Source: Catalimonadaceae bacterium JC749 (GTDB lineage Bacteria > Bacteroidota > Bacteroidia > Cytophagales > Cyclobacteriaceae). From it: a stretch of 64,000 nucleotides of DNA. The position numbers and the translations under genes are program-made. The stretch spans positions 62,001 to 126,000 of the forward strand of contig JAJNNC010000005.1 in NCBI GenBank assembly GCA_021730635.1. The letters run 5' to 3'. Of the stretch, positions 44,411-55,600 are shown in pieces. Within the stretch, counting starts at the first letter, position 1; each line of letters starts with the position of its first letter. The notes under the pieces were generated by a model, which did no database searches, had not been told where the DNA came from, and saw only the letters and a program-made list of their open reading frames with translations.

Positions 44411-45046
44411 ATGTACGCACCATCTACAGACCCGGTCACTTTTCATGATGAGGGTGAAGTGTGGCAGCATTTTCAAAAGGGCTGTGAAAAATCATTTACC
44501 TATCTTCATCAAAAATACTACAACGACCTGTATGCCTACGCTTTCAAATTTACAGCCGATGAGTATGTGGCCAAAAACGCTATCCAGGAGCTGTTTATTT
44601 ACCTCTGGAAAAATAAAGCCTTGCTGGGAAAAGTAGATAATGTGCGTTATTACCTCATCTTCTCGCTGCGTCGGCATCTCATGAGACTTTTGAAAAAAGA
44701 ACGGAAACATTTTCATGTGTCCTACGCAGACACACACTTCTCCCGTCATTTTTCATTCTCACCGGAAGATATTGTCATCAAAAAGGAGACTTTTCTGATG
44801 AATGAACAGCGAGTATTGAGCGCTTTGAACAGGCTTACTTCCCGGCAAAGAGAAGTGATTTATTTACGGTATTTTCATGACATGCGCCCTGAAGAAATTG
44901 CAGCCATGCTGGCCCTTAACTACCAGTCTGTACTCAACTGCCTGGGGCGTGCGCTCAAGAACCTGAGAAAGATGATGCTTTCACAGCAAACCCTGGAAAT
45001 CCCGCTATTAATGCTTTTTACTTCGGTCTTTTCCTTACTCTACTAA
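44411..45046 (+). CDS. ECF sigma factor, Bacteroidota SusCD-associated type
   Basis: A 211-residue sigma-70 family protein. Region 2: FQKGCEKSFTYLHQKYYNDL and ...AKNAIQELFIYLWKNK; region 4: SALNRLTSRQREVIYLRYFH and RPEEIAAMLALNYQSVLNCLGRALKNLRK, the recognition helix. The last 20 residues are hydrophobic (IPLLMLFTSVFSLLY), an ending also seen in relatives. It is followed by the FecR gene after 85 bp. Its target should be the SusC/SusD promoter downstream, after release by FecR. Confidence 0.93.
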   Translation: MYAPSTDPVTFHDEGEVWQHFQKGCEKSFTYLHQKYYNDLYAYAFKFTADEYVAKNAIQELFIYLWKNKALLGKVDNVRYYLIFSLRRHLMRLLKKERKHFHVSYADTHFSRHFSFSPEDIVIKKETFLMNEQRVLSALNRLTSRQREVIYLRYFHDMRPEEIAAMLALNYQSVLNCLGRALKNLRKMMLSQQTLEIPLLMLFTSVFSLLY

Positions 45047-45131
45047 GCCTTATCATTTTTTTCTTCTACCCTGGGTATAAAAAGGGAACAGGGATGTCTT
45101 ACAGATATACTGATCATCCTGTTGCCCGACT

Positions 45132-46058
45132 ATGGAGGAAAATGAATCCAACGCACCGCGTAAAAAATTGTTCCTCGATCTTTTTAAAGAGGGGAATTCT
45201 TCACTGGGAGCCTTTGAAACCCGGAAGAAGGAGCTTTCTCCGGAGCAAATCGCGCTGGAAACCCAGCAGTTATGGAAACAGTTGCGCCGGGAATTTCCGA
45301 AAACAGGAAAAATCTCAACGCTGAGAAAAAGAAAGATACGCTACGGTCTGGCCGCTTCCCTGGCCTTACTGATGATCGCTGGTTTGCTCTGGTTTTTTGT
45401 CCATAACACCGGGGAACACTTCATCTTTCAGACTTCCTATGGAGAGACAAAATCTATCACCCTGCCCGACCAATCAGGGGTGATGCTGAATGCAAACTCA
45501 AAACTGTCTTATAAGAAGGATTGGGACCAACAGGCCAGCAGAGAAGTATGGCTGGAAGGGGAAGCTTATTTTCAGATAGAGAAAAAACAAAGGGATATCA
45601 AGTTTATTGTCCATACCGAGCACCTGGAAGTAGAAGTGCTGGGCACTCAATTTAATGTAAAAGAACGCAGAGGTACTACGGAAGTGGTATTGAATACGGG
45701 CAAAGTAAAGGTAAAGCGGGCCGGTAAAGAGCCTCTCCTGATGGAACCGGGCGAACTGGTGAAATATTCCGTCAATACGGAATCCTATGCTGTCAAGACA
45801 GTAGATCCTGAAATATATGGCTCATGGCGTCACCATATTCTCAACTTTGAAGATAACTCATTGGGAGAAATCACTTCAGTATTGGAAGACAACTACGGGT
45901 ATACTATTACTTTCCAGGAAGAAGGTCTGGCCGATGAGCGATTTACGACTACCCTTTCTTCAGACAATATAGATATCCTCTTTCCAATGTTAGAAGAATC
46001 TTTTGATTTGAAAGTGAGACGGGAAGGGAAAAAAGTGAACATAGCGCGTGCACACTGA
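45132..46058 (+). CDS. FecR family anti-sigma factor
   Basis: A 308-residue protein. A cytoplasmic N-terminal domain (about 1-65, the sigma-binding part) is followed by one membrane helix (YGLAASLALLMIAGLLWFFV, about 70-89) and a periplasmic FecR domain (YGETKSITLPDQSGVMLNANSKLSY, VWLEGEAYFQI, FIVHTEHLEVEVLGTQFNVK, VVLNTGKVKV) and a C-terminal STN-contacting domain (HHILNFEDNSLGEITSVLEDNYGY). It holds the ECF sigma factor until the SusC-type receptor senses substrate. The stop is 76 bp before the SusC start. Confidence 0.95.
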   Translation: MEENESNAPRKKLFLDLFKEGNSSLGAFETRKKELSPEQIALETQQLWKQLRREFPKTGKISTLRKRKIRYGLAASLALLMIAGLLWFFVHNTGEHFIFQTSYGETKSITLPDQSGVMLNANSKLSYKKDWDQQASREVWLEGEAYFQIEKKQRDIKFIVHTEHLEVEVLGTQFNVKERRGTTEVVLNTGKVKVKRAGKEPLLMEPGELVKYSVNTESYAVKTVDPEIYGSWRHHILNFEDNSLGEITSVLEDNYGYTITFQEEGLADERFTTTLSSDNIDILFPMLEESFDLKVRREGKKVNIARAH

Positions 46059-46133
46059 AAGTGGGTGGCTATCTGTCAAGATAGCACGGAGAAGCATAAA
46101 AGAGCTACGGAATCATACCTAAAACTAATCAAT

Positions 46134-49100
46134 ATGAAGCAAAAAAGACCCATCATTTGTGTGGTGTTGCTCATGGGAATGTGCAGCTTTTTGGGGGAAG
46201 CCTTTTCGCAAGATCTGGCTTACGCCAACAAAAGCGCTCCTGTAGAAACCACACAGGAAAACAAGGTTTCGCTTAAGTCGGTGCTGAAGGACCTGGAAAA
46301 AACCCATAAGGTACATTTCAGCTATGCCAGTGAGGTCGTTAAAGATCAGTTTGTGTTGCCCGAAATACTGGACAACCACACTTCCGGGATTGAGGAGATT
46401 CTTTCGGATCTGTTACCACCCCTGGGATTGAATTACAGAAAAGTGGAAAAAGCCTCTTTCTTTATTTACAAGGAAGAAACTAAAAAGGTGAAAAGGTTGG
46501 ATCCTCAGACCTCTACCTTGGCAGCTGGATTGAACAGTGCGCCTATGCCTTTGTCTGACAAAGTGAGGTTTAGTATCACCGCCTTGGATCGGCACTTAGA
46601 GAAAAACATAAGCGGTACGGTAACGGATGCCACAGACAACACTCCTTTGCCGGGCGTGAACGTACTCTTAAAAGGCACTACGACCGGTACGGTTACCGAC
46701 GTAGAAGGTAGTTTTAATCTCACCGTGCCTGACGATGCGCAAACCCTGGTTTTCTCTTCTGTAGGCTATCAGACCACAGAAGTCTCCATTGGTGACCAGA
46801 CCACCCTCGATGTGCAGCTGACTCCCGATGTTCAATCCCTTTCGGAAGTAGTGGTCATTGGCTATGGCTCTCAGAAACGTTCTGATATTACCGGCTCTGT
46901 CGCAGTAGTGGATGTCGAAAAAACAAAAAAAGTACAGGCCGCTTCCGTAGCCGAACAATTGCAGGGGCAGGTACCGGGCGTGAGTGTCACCTCCAGTGGT
47001 GTACCCGGACAGATATCCGAAGTCAAAATCAGGGGGACCGGTATTTTTGGGAACAACAATCCCCTGTATGTCATCGACGGGCTGCTTACTTCCAATACCC
47101 CGGACTTTAACCCTAACGATGTAGAGTCTATCCAGGTGTTGAAAGATGCTGCTGCCACCGCCCTTTATGGAACCCAGGCTGCCAATGGGGTTGTCATCAT
47201 TACTACCAAAAGGGGAGTGGAAGGGCCGGCCAAAGTGAGTTTTCAGGCGTATTATGGAGTACAGGAAATTGCCAATCGGCTCGAATTGATGAATGCCGAA
47301 GAGTTTGCCGCGATTACCAATGCCGCCTATGATGCTGCCGGTGAACCCCGTATGGCAGGGACCAGCACCAAATTTGATCCCAACATTGACACCGACTGGC
47401 AGGATGCCTTCTTTAAAACAGGAGTCATCCAAAATTATAACCTGACCCTCTCAGGCGGTAGTAAAAACGGAAATTACCTGATTTCCGGTGATTACTTTGA
47501 CCAGGAAGGTACTGTGATCGGACCGGAATTTGATCGCTACAGTTTACGGGTGAATACCGGTATGACAAGAGGCAAGTTTAACCTTGGAGAATCGCTGCTC
47601 TTAACTCGTTCCAACAGGGTGGAACTAATTGGCCGGCCTTTTAACGATGTCATCCGGATGTTGCCCACCATACCTGTCTACACCGATGATGCGGTGAATT
47701 TTCCCGGTGGCTATGGCTTTGGCAGCCAGGACAACTATACCTTCGGCAGCAACCCCATTGCCATGCAGGAACTGACAGATAACAACTTTATTTCCAACCG
47801 CTTGCAGGGTACCCTCTTTGGCGAGTATGCCATTACTGATTTTCTGAAATACAAGCTTAATCTGGGGCTGGAATATCAGGCCTTTTATGATAAGTTTTTC
47901 CGCAAGTTTGGTATCTGGAGTTACAACGCTCCCCTGGAACCTCCTTTTCTGGATGAAAGCCGGGGAGAACAATATTCTACCTTGATAGAGAACACTTTAA
48001 CCTTTGATCAATCCTTTGGGGATCATAACCTGAATGTATTGGCAGGGTATGTGGAACAACAAGTTCATTTTGCCAACTCCCAGGGTATTAACCGGGGCTA
48101 TACAGCCGATGCCAGTGGCAACTACCGGCAAGTGCTGAGCGCTGGTACGCAGAATCCTTCGGCACTGGGCATTCAATGGAACCAGGCTCTTCGTTCTCTG
48201 TTAGGCCGTATTACCTATGATTATGCCGGCCGGTATTACCTTACCGCCAGTGTTCGTCGTGATGGTGTTTCCCGTTTTGGCCCCGACCATAAGTGGGGAA
48301 ACTTTCCGGCCGCTTCCGTAGGGTGGCGTATCAGCAACGAAGATTTTTTTGATGCGGGTCCGGAATGGATTAATAATTTGATGTTGCGGGCCAGTTATGG
48401 TGTGACAGGTAATTCTAATACCGATTTGCTACCGCAACCCTCCGCTTCCTATCCCTACCTGGCCGTGATCAATACCAGTACCAATTATGTGTTTGGCACA
48501 GACCAAAGTATTACACCGGGGGCTTCTCAGCAACAGCTGGTAAACGAAGATATCCGCTGGCAGTCTAAGCGTGCCCTGGATATTGGCTTTGATTTAGGTC
48601 TACTGCAAAATAAGGTAGCCATCACAGCAGATTATTACGAAACCTTAACCACCGGCTTATTAGCCCAGGTGCCCCTGCCGGGAACATCGGGCAACGATGG
48701 AGGTGATCCTTATGTGAATAATGGAAAAATGCGTAATCGAGGTGTTGAGCTGGGTATCACCTATCAGGAAAACCAGGGTGATTTTACCTACAGCATCAGT
48801 GCCAATGCAACGACCGTGAAGAACAGGATTCTGGAATTGGCCTATGGCCGGCCTATCTATGGTCCGGGTTCTACCAAGACGGCGGAAGGAGGAGAATTAG
48901 GGCAGTTTTTTCTGATTCAGAGAGATGGTATTTTCCAAAGTGAAGAAGAGGTCAGAAATAGTGCTCAGCCTGATGCACAACCCGGTGATGTACGCTTCAA
49001 GGATGTCAACGGAAGAGATGCTGAGGGTAATCTGACAGGACAGCCCGATGGTAGAATAGACAATGACGACCGTGCCTATGTAGGCAGTTCTATCCCTGAA

Positions 49101-49598
49101 TTAGAGTATGGCCTCAACCTGACAGCCGGTTACAAAGGATTTGATGTGACCGCCTTCTTCGCGGGCGTATCCGGTAACAAAATCTTTAATACGGGCAAAT
49201 GGTGGGGACATCGTACGGATGATAACCAAAACCACCCCAAAGATCTGGTACCCTGGACACCGGAGAACAAATCTACCACAACACCCCGGGCGGTGTATCG
49301 TACCGGCGGTGTGAGCAATGCCCGGTACAACCAGGATGCATGGCTGGAAGATGGCTCTTATTTCCGAATGAGAACCATGCAAATAGGGTATACACTGCCC
49401 TCCAGTCTCTTCAGAGGACTGGGAGAAAACGCAGCCAATCTGCGGGTCTATGTGAATGGGCAGAACCTGTTTACCATTACCCAGTACAGTGGGTATAATC
49501 CGGAAGTTAAGGGTGAAGGTCTTTTCGGCCGTGGTGTGGATGATGGCAACTTCCCTACTTCCCGGGTGATCACTGGTGGCGTACAGTTCAACTTTTAA
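46134..49598 (+). CDS. SusC-like TonB-dependent outer-membrane receptor with STN signalling domain
   Basis: A 1154-residue receptor. I chose ATG 46134 (MKQKRPIICVVLLMGMCSFL) because it gives a signal peptide; the open frame extends 69 bp upstream without one. Domains in order: STN (about 40-110, SLKSVLKDLEKTHKVHFSYA), carboxypeptidase-regulatory-like domain (ISGTVTDATDNTPLPGVNVL), SusC motif LSEVVVIGYGSQKRSDITGS, plug (ADVEKTKKVQAASVAEQL region, ...NGVVIITTKRG) and a 22-strand barrel ending GGVQFNF. The STN domain marks it as a transducer to the FecR/sigma pair. It would bring in oligosaccharides with the SusD lipoprotein. Confidence 0.96.
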   Translation: MKQKRPIICVVLLMGMCSFLGEAFSQDLAYANKSAPVETTQENKVSLKSVLKDLEKTHKVHFSYASEVVKDQFVLPEILDNHTSGIEEILSDLLPPLGLNYRKVEKASFFIYKEETKKVKRLDPQTSTLAAGLNSAPMPLSDKVRFSITALDRHLEKNISGTVTDATDNTPLPGVNVLLKGTTTGTVTDVEGSFNLTVPDDAQTLVFSSVGYQTTEVSIGDQTTLDVQLTPDVQSLSEVVVIGYGSQKRSDITGSVAVVDVEKTKKVQAASVAEQLQGQVPGVSVTSSGVPGQISEVKIRGTGIFGNNNPLYVIDGLLTSNTPDFNPNDVESIQVLKDAAATALYGTQAANGVVIITTKRGVEGPAKVSFQAYYGVQEIANRLELMNAEEFAAITNAAYDAAGEPRMAGTSTKFDPNIDTDWQDAFFKTGVIQNYNLTLSGGSKNGNYLISGDYFDQEGTVIGPEFDRYSLRVNTGMTRGKFNLGESLLLTRSNRVELIGRPFNDVIRMLPTIPVYTDDAVNFPGGYGFGSQDNYTFGSNPIAMQELTDNNFISNRLQGTLFGEYAITDFLKYKLNLGLEYQAFYDKFFRKFGIWSYNAPLEPPFLDESRGEQYSTLIENTLTFDQSFGDHNLNVLAGYVEQQVHFANSQGINRGYTADASGNYRQVLSAGTQNPSALGIQWNQALRSLLGRITYDYAGRYYLTASVRRDGVSRFGPDHKWGNFPAASVGWRISNEDFFDAGPEWINNLMLRASYGVTGNSNTDLLPQPSASYPYLAVINTSTNYVFGTDQSITPGASQQQLVNEDIRWQSKRALDIGFDLGLLQNKVAITADYYETLTTGLLAQVPLPGTSGNDGGDPYVNNGKMRNRGVELGITYQENQGDFTYSISANATTVKNRILELAYGRPIYGPGSTKTAEGGELGQFFLIQRDGIFQSEEEVRNSAQPDAQPGDVRFKDVNGRDAEGNLTGQPDGRIDNDDRAYVGSSIPELEYGLNLTAGYKGFDVTAFFAGVSGNKIFNTGKWWGHRTDDNQNHPKDLVPWTPENKSTTTPRAVYRTGGVSNARYNQDAWLEDGSYFRMRTMQIGYTLPSSLFRGLGENAANLRVYVNGQNLFTITQYSGYNPEVKGEGLFGRGVDDGNFPTSRVITGGVQFNF

Positions 49599-49623
49599 AC
49601 ATTCTAACCCATTATCATCGTAC

Positions 49624-51204
49624 ATGAGTATGAAAAAACATTACACAATATCGCTGATAATACTAATATCCGTGCTTTACACGGGTTGTGAAAAGGATCT
49701 GCTGGAACAGGATAATCCCAATCTTCCTACGGTGACCAGCTTTTGGGAAACGGAGGGAGATGCCATCAAAGGGGTAACGGGTGCCTATGCCGGCATGCAG
49801 CGAATTGGCAGTTGGAAACGCTGGATTCTCTGGGCGACCGATCTGCGATCCGATGAGGGATATAGCAAAAGTCCCTGGACTGATATGGTTAATTATGCCA
49901 AGTTTTCCATGGTAGATTATAACCTGGAATTCCATCAGCGTATCTGGTATGACCATTATATCACCATCTTCCGGGCTAACCAGGTACTGGACAAAGTGCC
50001 TGCCATTGAGATGGATGGCGCATTGAAAAGCCGATTACTGGCGGAAGCTAAATTTATCCGTACGTTTATGTACTATACCTTGTGGAACCTGTGGGGAAAC
50101 GTACCGCTGGTGCTGCAGGTACAGACCACAGACGACCGTCCGGACTATGCAACTGAGCAGCAGGTATGGGATCAGATCGTGATGGATTTATTGGAAGTAA
50201 AGGAAGTATTGCCCGTCAGCTATGATGATCCCAACAAAGGAAGAGCGACAAAAGGAGCTGCCACTGCCTTACTAGCCAAAGCCTATATGCAAAAACGGAT
50301 GTGGGCAGAAGCTGCCGAACAGCTAAAAGCCGTAATTGATCTGGGTGTCTATCAACTGGTTCCTAATTACCGGGATAATTTTACGGCTGTATACGAAAAT
50401 AATCCGGAGTCTGTCTGGGAAATTCAGTTTTCAGGAGAACTGACAGGAAATTCTGAAAATGTAGAAGAACCTGGTGCTTCTGAAGGGAATAACCGGGCTC
50501 AGTTTTTCGCTCCCCGGGGGATTGGTTGGTCCGACGGACAAGCCACTACCTGGTATTTTGAGCAGTTCACCAAAGAGAAAACGGTAGATGGTGGAATAGA
50601 TCCCCGTTTGGATGCTTCCCTGATCTTCGACCACCAGCGGCCCGATCCCAACAATCCTTCTCAACCCTTTGACCCGAATAATCCGGATACGGTATTTTGG
50701 GGTAGAGGCTATAAGGAATGGCAAAACAGCCCCAATAGCTGGGGTGAAGATGAGCAATGGTTCCGGAAATACATGGACGAAGTGCCTCCTGGTACCAACT
50801 ACCATTCGCCAATCAATGTGCGGGTCATCCGTTATGCTGATATTCTGCTCCTATACGCGGAAGCACTCAATGAACTGGGGCAAACGGCGGCAGCCTACCC
50901 TTATGTAGACCAGGTGCGGCAGCGGGCAGCATTAGCCACACTGGCTACTATCAATCCAAACATGACCCAGGAAGAAATGCGTTTACAGCTTCGTCATGAA
51001 AGAGTGGTAGAACTAGGAGGAGAAGAGCAACGTTTCTTTGACCTGAAACGCTATGGGCTGTTGGAAGATGCGGCCGAAGTAGCCAAACTGGCAGAGAATG
51101 ATCCTGATTTTGAGCAGTTTGTAGTAGGTAAGTCAGACCTGCTGCCTATTCCTTTGACTGAGCTTGATATCAATCCGAAATTGAAACAAAATCCGGGTTG
51201 GTAA
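49624..51204 (+). CDS. SusD/RagB-like surface glycan-binding lipoprotein
   Basis: A 526-residue lipoprotein. ATG 49624 (or 49630) gives MKKHYTISLIILISVLYTGC with the lipobox Cys; the open frame upstream overlaps the SusC 3' end and is not used. SusD features are DNPNLPTVTSFWETEGDAIKGVTGAYAGMQ, the TPR-like helices (LLAEAKFIRTFMYYTLWNLWG, TKGAATALLAKAYMQKRMWA) and the C-terminal RYADILLLYAEALNELGQ with LRHERVVELGGEEQRFFDLKRYG. It forms the lid of the SusCD complex. The start is 25 bp after the SusC stop. A strong terminator follows. Confidence 0.96.
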   Translation: MSMKKHYTISLIILISVLYTGCEKDLLEQDNPNLPTVTSFWETEGDAIKGVTGAYAGMQRIGSWKRWILWATDLRSDEGYSKSPWTDMVNYAKFSMVDYNLEFHQRIWYDHYITIFRANQVLDKVPAIEMDGALKSRLLAEAKFIRTFMYYTLWNLWGNVPLVLQVQTTDDRPDYATEQQVWDQIVMDLLEVKEVLPVSYDDPNKGRATKGAATALLAKAYMQKRMWAEAAEQLKAVIDLGVYQLVPNYRDNFTAVYENNPESVWEIQFSGELTGNSENVEEPGASEGNNRAQFFAPRGIGWSDGQATTWYFEQFTKEKTVDGGIDPRLDASLIFDHQRPDPNNPSQPFDPNNPDTVFWGRGYKEWQNSPNSWGEDEQWFRKYMDEVPPGTNYHSPINVRVIRYADILLLYAEALNELGQTAAAYPYVDQVRQRAALATLATINPNMTQEEMRLQLRHERVVELGGEEQRFFDLKRYGLLEDAAEVAKLAENDPDFEQFVVGKSDLLPIPLTELDINPKLKQNPGW

Positions 51205-51228
51205 TACACTCCAGTGTTGCTATCGGAG

Positions 51229-51262
51229 CCAAACCTTACCCTGGGTAGGGTTTGGTTCTTTT
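51229..51262 (+). terminator. Terminator after SusD
   Basis: CCAAACCTTACCC pairs with GGGTAGGGTTTGG (12 of 13 positions) around a tiny loop and is followed by TTCTTTTA. It lies 24 bp past the SusD stop. The downstream enzyme and VCBS genes may therefore depend on read-through or on their own promoters. Confidence 0.75.
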
Positions 51263-51387
51263 AATCTGAACAGCTTTTCGTTGTGATGAAGGGGATAAGG
51301 CTGCCGTGCAATAGGAGGGATACTTCCTCTCACTCCTATCGCTGATTTTCCACTCATACCTCGTGGTTATCCTTAATTTACTTACCC

Positions 51388-52506
51388 ATGATCCTTTCCG
51401 TTCGAGGCCTACTGATGTTCTTTCTGGTAATAAGTCTTGGTGGTTCTCACGATGACTTTGTTTCATGGAAAGAAAAAGTTCTCATCAATAATATGCCTGT
51501 CTTTGATGATACGGTTACCATGGCCGAAAATAGAAAACATGGTTTATATGGTTCAGAGTATGGGCGCATGTTGAAACTTACAAACGATCATTGGCTGGCG
51601 GCTTACACCATCTCTCGAAATAAAGGGTACCAGCAAGAGGCAAAAGGAGGGCTGGAATTGCAGATTGCAGAAAGCAGCGACAACGGTAGAATCTGGTCAG
51701 TCATTTCAACCATTACTGATCCGGGAAGAGATTTGGATAATGCGCAAATGATACAACTCAAGGATGGCAGCGTACTTTTAGGGTGCCGGTCCGTGAGATG
51801 GTTCGAGTCTTACCGCTTGCCCGTTTATAAAAGCACAGATAATGGTAAACATTGGACAAAACTCAGCCTGATTGACTCCCACGAAGGAACGCCTGGAAGT
51901 CTCGGCAATCCGCAAAAGGGTATGTATGAACCTCATTTTCAGTTGCTGGATAACGGTAAACTATCGGTCATGTATGCCAATGAGAAACATGTCATGGAGA
52001 ATCCTTCCTACAGCCAAATCATCTCCCAGAGAGTTTCAGACGATCTTGGGAAGTCTTGGGGAGAAGAGATATGGGTAGCATACGCGCCAGGGCATCATGC
52101 CTCCCGACCGGGAATGCCTGTCTGGTCTAAAATGAGCAATGGTCAGTATATCGTAGTGTATGAGATTTGCGGACCTGAAAAATGTAATGTGTATTATAAG
52201 ACCAGCCAGGAGGGTACTACCTGGCCGGTGGGTTTGGGAACCTTGATTCCGGAGCAGCTGGGAGGACCTTATATACTCTCATTGGCTGATGGTCGCCTGG
52301 TCGTTTCCTCTAATAGTAGTGCTATTTCTATGAGTGAGGATCATGGTCGTACCTGGCAGAAAGTAGCGTCAGCCTGGTCAACATCGCTTTGGTCAAGCCT
52401 GTACCAGACGGGACCTGCAGAAATCTGTGTGATGAATTCTGTAAACCGTCCGGAAGGAGGGCATAACGTTCAAATCAGGTTTGGGATCATTGAGCCACGT
52501 CCCTGA
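51388..52506 (+). CDS. Exported BNR/sialidase-fold glycosidase, possibly GH93 exo-arabinanase
   Basis: A 372-residue protein with a short hydrophobic start (MILSVRGLLMFFLVISLGGS) that could be a signal peptide. It has four Asp-boxes: SSDNGRIW (96-103), STDNGKHW (149-156), SDDLGKSW and SEDHGRTW. These, with the length and MYEPHFQLLDNGKLSVMYANE, indicate a six-bladed beta-propeller of the sialidase superfamily. In a locus with GH43 and GH51 the natural guess is a GH93-type exo-alpha-1,5-L-arabinanase. The true sialidase triad (three Arg) is not obvious. Starts further into the sequence are possible. Confidence 0.6.
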   Translation: MILSVRGLLMFFLVISLGGSHDDFVSWKEKVLINNMPVFDDTVTMAENRKHGLYGSEYGRMLKLTNDHWLAAYTISRNKGYQQEAKGGLELQIAESSDNGRIWSVISTITDPGRDLDNAQMIQLKDGSVLLGCRSVRWFESYRLPVYKSTDNGKHWTKLSLIDSHEGTPGSLGNPQKGMYEPHFQLLDNGKLSVMYANEKHVMENPSYSQIISQRVSDDLGKSWGEEIWVAYAPGHHASRPGMPVWSKMSNGQYIVVYEICGPEKCNVYYKTSQEGTTWPVGLGTLIPEQLGGPYILSLADGRLVVSSNSSAISMSEDHGRTWQKVASAWSTSLWSSLYQTGPAEICVMNSVNRPEGGHNVQIRFGIIEPRP

Positions 52507-52669
52507 ATAAGTACTGCCCCTGATCGTCTGCTTTACAGGCATATTGCTGCAAGAGGAAATTACTGTTAAAGCTTAATTATATTCGTTAACTTAAGGAAAT
52601 TCACTCATCTTTTATGACAGATCGGAAAAGACTCTCATCGAGAGCTTCTGTTAGCAAGGGTTGAAGACT

Positions 52670-55600
52670 ATGAGAAACATATTACACCTGTTGGGGATCA
52701 CTTTGGTATGCATAAGTTGCGGCAGGCAGGAAAACACCTTGTTCGAACAACTATCTGCTGAAACCACGGGGATCACATTTAACAACATAGTGATAGACAA
52801 TGACACCCTCAATGTTTTGGAGTTCACTTACTTCTACAATGGTGGAGGTGTGGGAATTGGCGATGTGAATAACGACGGCTTTTCTGATATCTATTTTACC
52901 GGCAACAAGGTGTCGAGCCGCCTGTATCTGAATGAAGGCCGCCTGGAAGGTCCCCAGAATGGCCACCTGAGGTTTGAGGATGTGACGGAAAAAGCAGGCG
53001 TGTCAACCGACCGTTGGGCAAGGGGCGTAGCCATGGTGGATATCAATGCGGATGGACTTTTGGATATGTATGTAAGTGTCTCGGGAACCACACGGGCAGG
53101 TAATACTTCCAACTTGTTGTTTGTCAATCAGGGAAATGATGCCTCCGGTATACCTACTTTTAAAGAACAGGCCCAGGCCTATGGACTGGCTGATACAGCA
53201 CATACCACCCAGACCGCTTTCTTTGATTATGATAAAGATGGGGATCTGGATGCTTACCTGCTCACCAATGCCATCGAAGCTTTTTCTCCCAACTTGTCAA
53301 GACCTAAAAAATTACAGGGAGAAGGGCTGAGCACCGATCGCCTGTACCGGAACGAAGGAATAGGAGCCAACGGACATCCGGTATTCAAAGACGTATCCCA
53401 AGAAGCAGGCATACAGATTGAAGGGTATGGATTAGGCATTGTTATCAACGATCTCAACCAGGATGGCTGGCCGGATGTCTATTGTGCCAACGACTTTGTG
53501 ACCAATGACCTGGTATGGATCAACAATCAGGATGGTACTTTTACCAATCAGGCCTCCGTCTATCTTAAACATCAGAGTTATAATAGTATGGGAGCCGATA
53601 TCGCTGATTTCAACAACGACGGGCTGATGGATATTGTGGTGCTCGATATGCTTCCTGAAGACAACAAACGTCAGAAAATCACCAGTGGCCCTATCAATTA
53701 CAATAAGTTTTACTCGGATTTGGGCATGCAGTATGAACCTCAGTTTGTACGCAACACGCTTCAGCTCAACAGTGGCATGAGACCTGCGCCTGGTGAGGAC
53801 AAGCGTCATCCTAAGGGAGTTCCGGTTTTTAGCGAGATTGGGCAACTGGCCGGCATCAGCACTACAGATTGGAGCTGGAGTGCGCTGTTCGCCGATTTTG
53901 ACAACGATGGTTACCGAGACTTGTTCGTTACCAACGGTTATGGTAAAGATGTGACTGATCTGGATTATGCTGTCTATAGTTCTCAACAGGAAATGTTGGG
54001 TTCCAAAGAAGCCATCCGGGCTAAACAGCGTCAAATCGCCAGCCAGCAGCCTGAAGTTAAACTTCATAACTATATTTTTCGCAACCAGGGCGATCTCACC
54101 TTTGCCGACTACTCTGAAAAATGGGGGATGACCCTGCCTACCTTATCCAATGGGGCTGCCTACGCTGACCTGGACAATGATGGCGATCTGGATCTGGTCA
54201 TCAACAATATCAACGAGGAAGCTTCTGTCTATCAAAACCATACAGTGGACGGTCAGCAAAATAATACCACTCATTTTTTAAGAATAGCCTTCAAAGGGCC
54301 TGCTGCAAACCGCTCTGGTCTGGGTGCCAAAATTCAGCTCTATTATGATGGCAAAACTCAGATGCATGAACACTCCATCTACCGGGGTTTTCAATCCACT
54401 GTGGAAAATACCGTGCATTTCGGTTTGGGAAGTACCACGCAAATAGATTCAGTATCGGTCACCTGGCCAGACGGCCGGCACCAGCAGCTGCGGGATGTCA
54501 GAGCAGACCAGCTACTTATCCTTGACTATACGCATGCCAGCATACCCACACCTGCTAAAGCACCAAAGGCACCACCCCTCATGAAAGAAGTGACGGAAGA
54601 GTATGGCATCGATTACCTTCACCAGGAGAATTATTTTATTGATTTCACCTCCCAGCGGCTACTGCCGCATATGTATTCCCAAAACGGACCGGGCCTGGCG
54701 GTAGGAGATGTCAATGGGGACGGGCTGGATGATTTTTTCGTGGGAGGTGCTTCGGGCTCCAGCGGACAATTATTTCTGCAAAGTAGCGCTTCCGGTCAGG
54801 CTCCTGTTTTCAGCAGCCATGCCATAGATGCGGCAGGGAAGCAACAGGAAGATATGGGAGCCCTTTTGCTGGATGTTGACCAGGATCAGGATCTGGACTT
54901 ATATGTGGTAAGCGGGGGGAGTGAGTTTCCCGAAGAATCAATTTTGTACCAGGATCGGCTGTATCTCAACGATGGACAGGGACACTTCACGCAGGATATA
55001 TCGGCACTGCCTGCCATGAGGACAAGCGGGTCGTGCGTTACAGCCGCTGATTTTGATGCAGATGGTGATCTGGATCTTTTTGTGGGGGGCCGGGTCAGGC
55101 CGCAAAAATACCCTTACCCCCCTCGAAGTTATCTGCTTCGCAACGACTATGACCCGCAAACGGGTAAAGCACGTTTCACAGATGTTACCCAGACGATGGG
55201 TCCGGCCTTGCAGACCTTGGGGATGGTAACGACGGCTTTGTGGACAGATTTTGATCAGGACAGGCAGGTAGACCTGATCGTAACGGGAGAATGGATGCCC
55301 ATCCGTTTCTTTAAAAACCAGCAGGGTACTTTGAAGGAAGTAACAGAAGCTACCGGTCTGACTCACACTTTCGGCTGGTGGAACAGCCTGTCTTCTGGTG
55401 ATTTTGACCATGATGGCGACATAGATTATGTGGCAGGCAACTTAGGAATCAATTCAAAGTATAAGGCTTCTCCACAGGAGCCTGTCTGTGTGTATGCCCA
55501 TGACTACAACCAGGATGGCACGACAGATCCTATATTATGCTATTACCTGCCGGGAGCCGATGGGCAGCGGGCTGCCTATCCTGCGCATTCGCGCGATGAT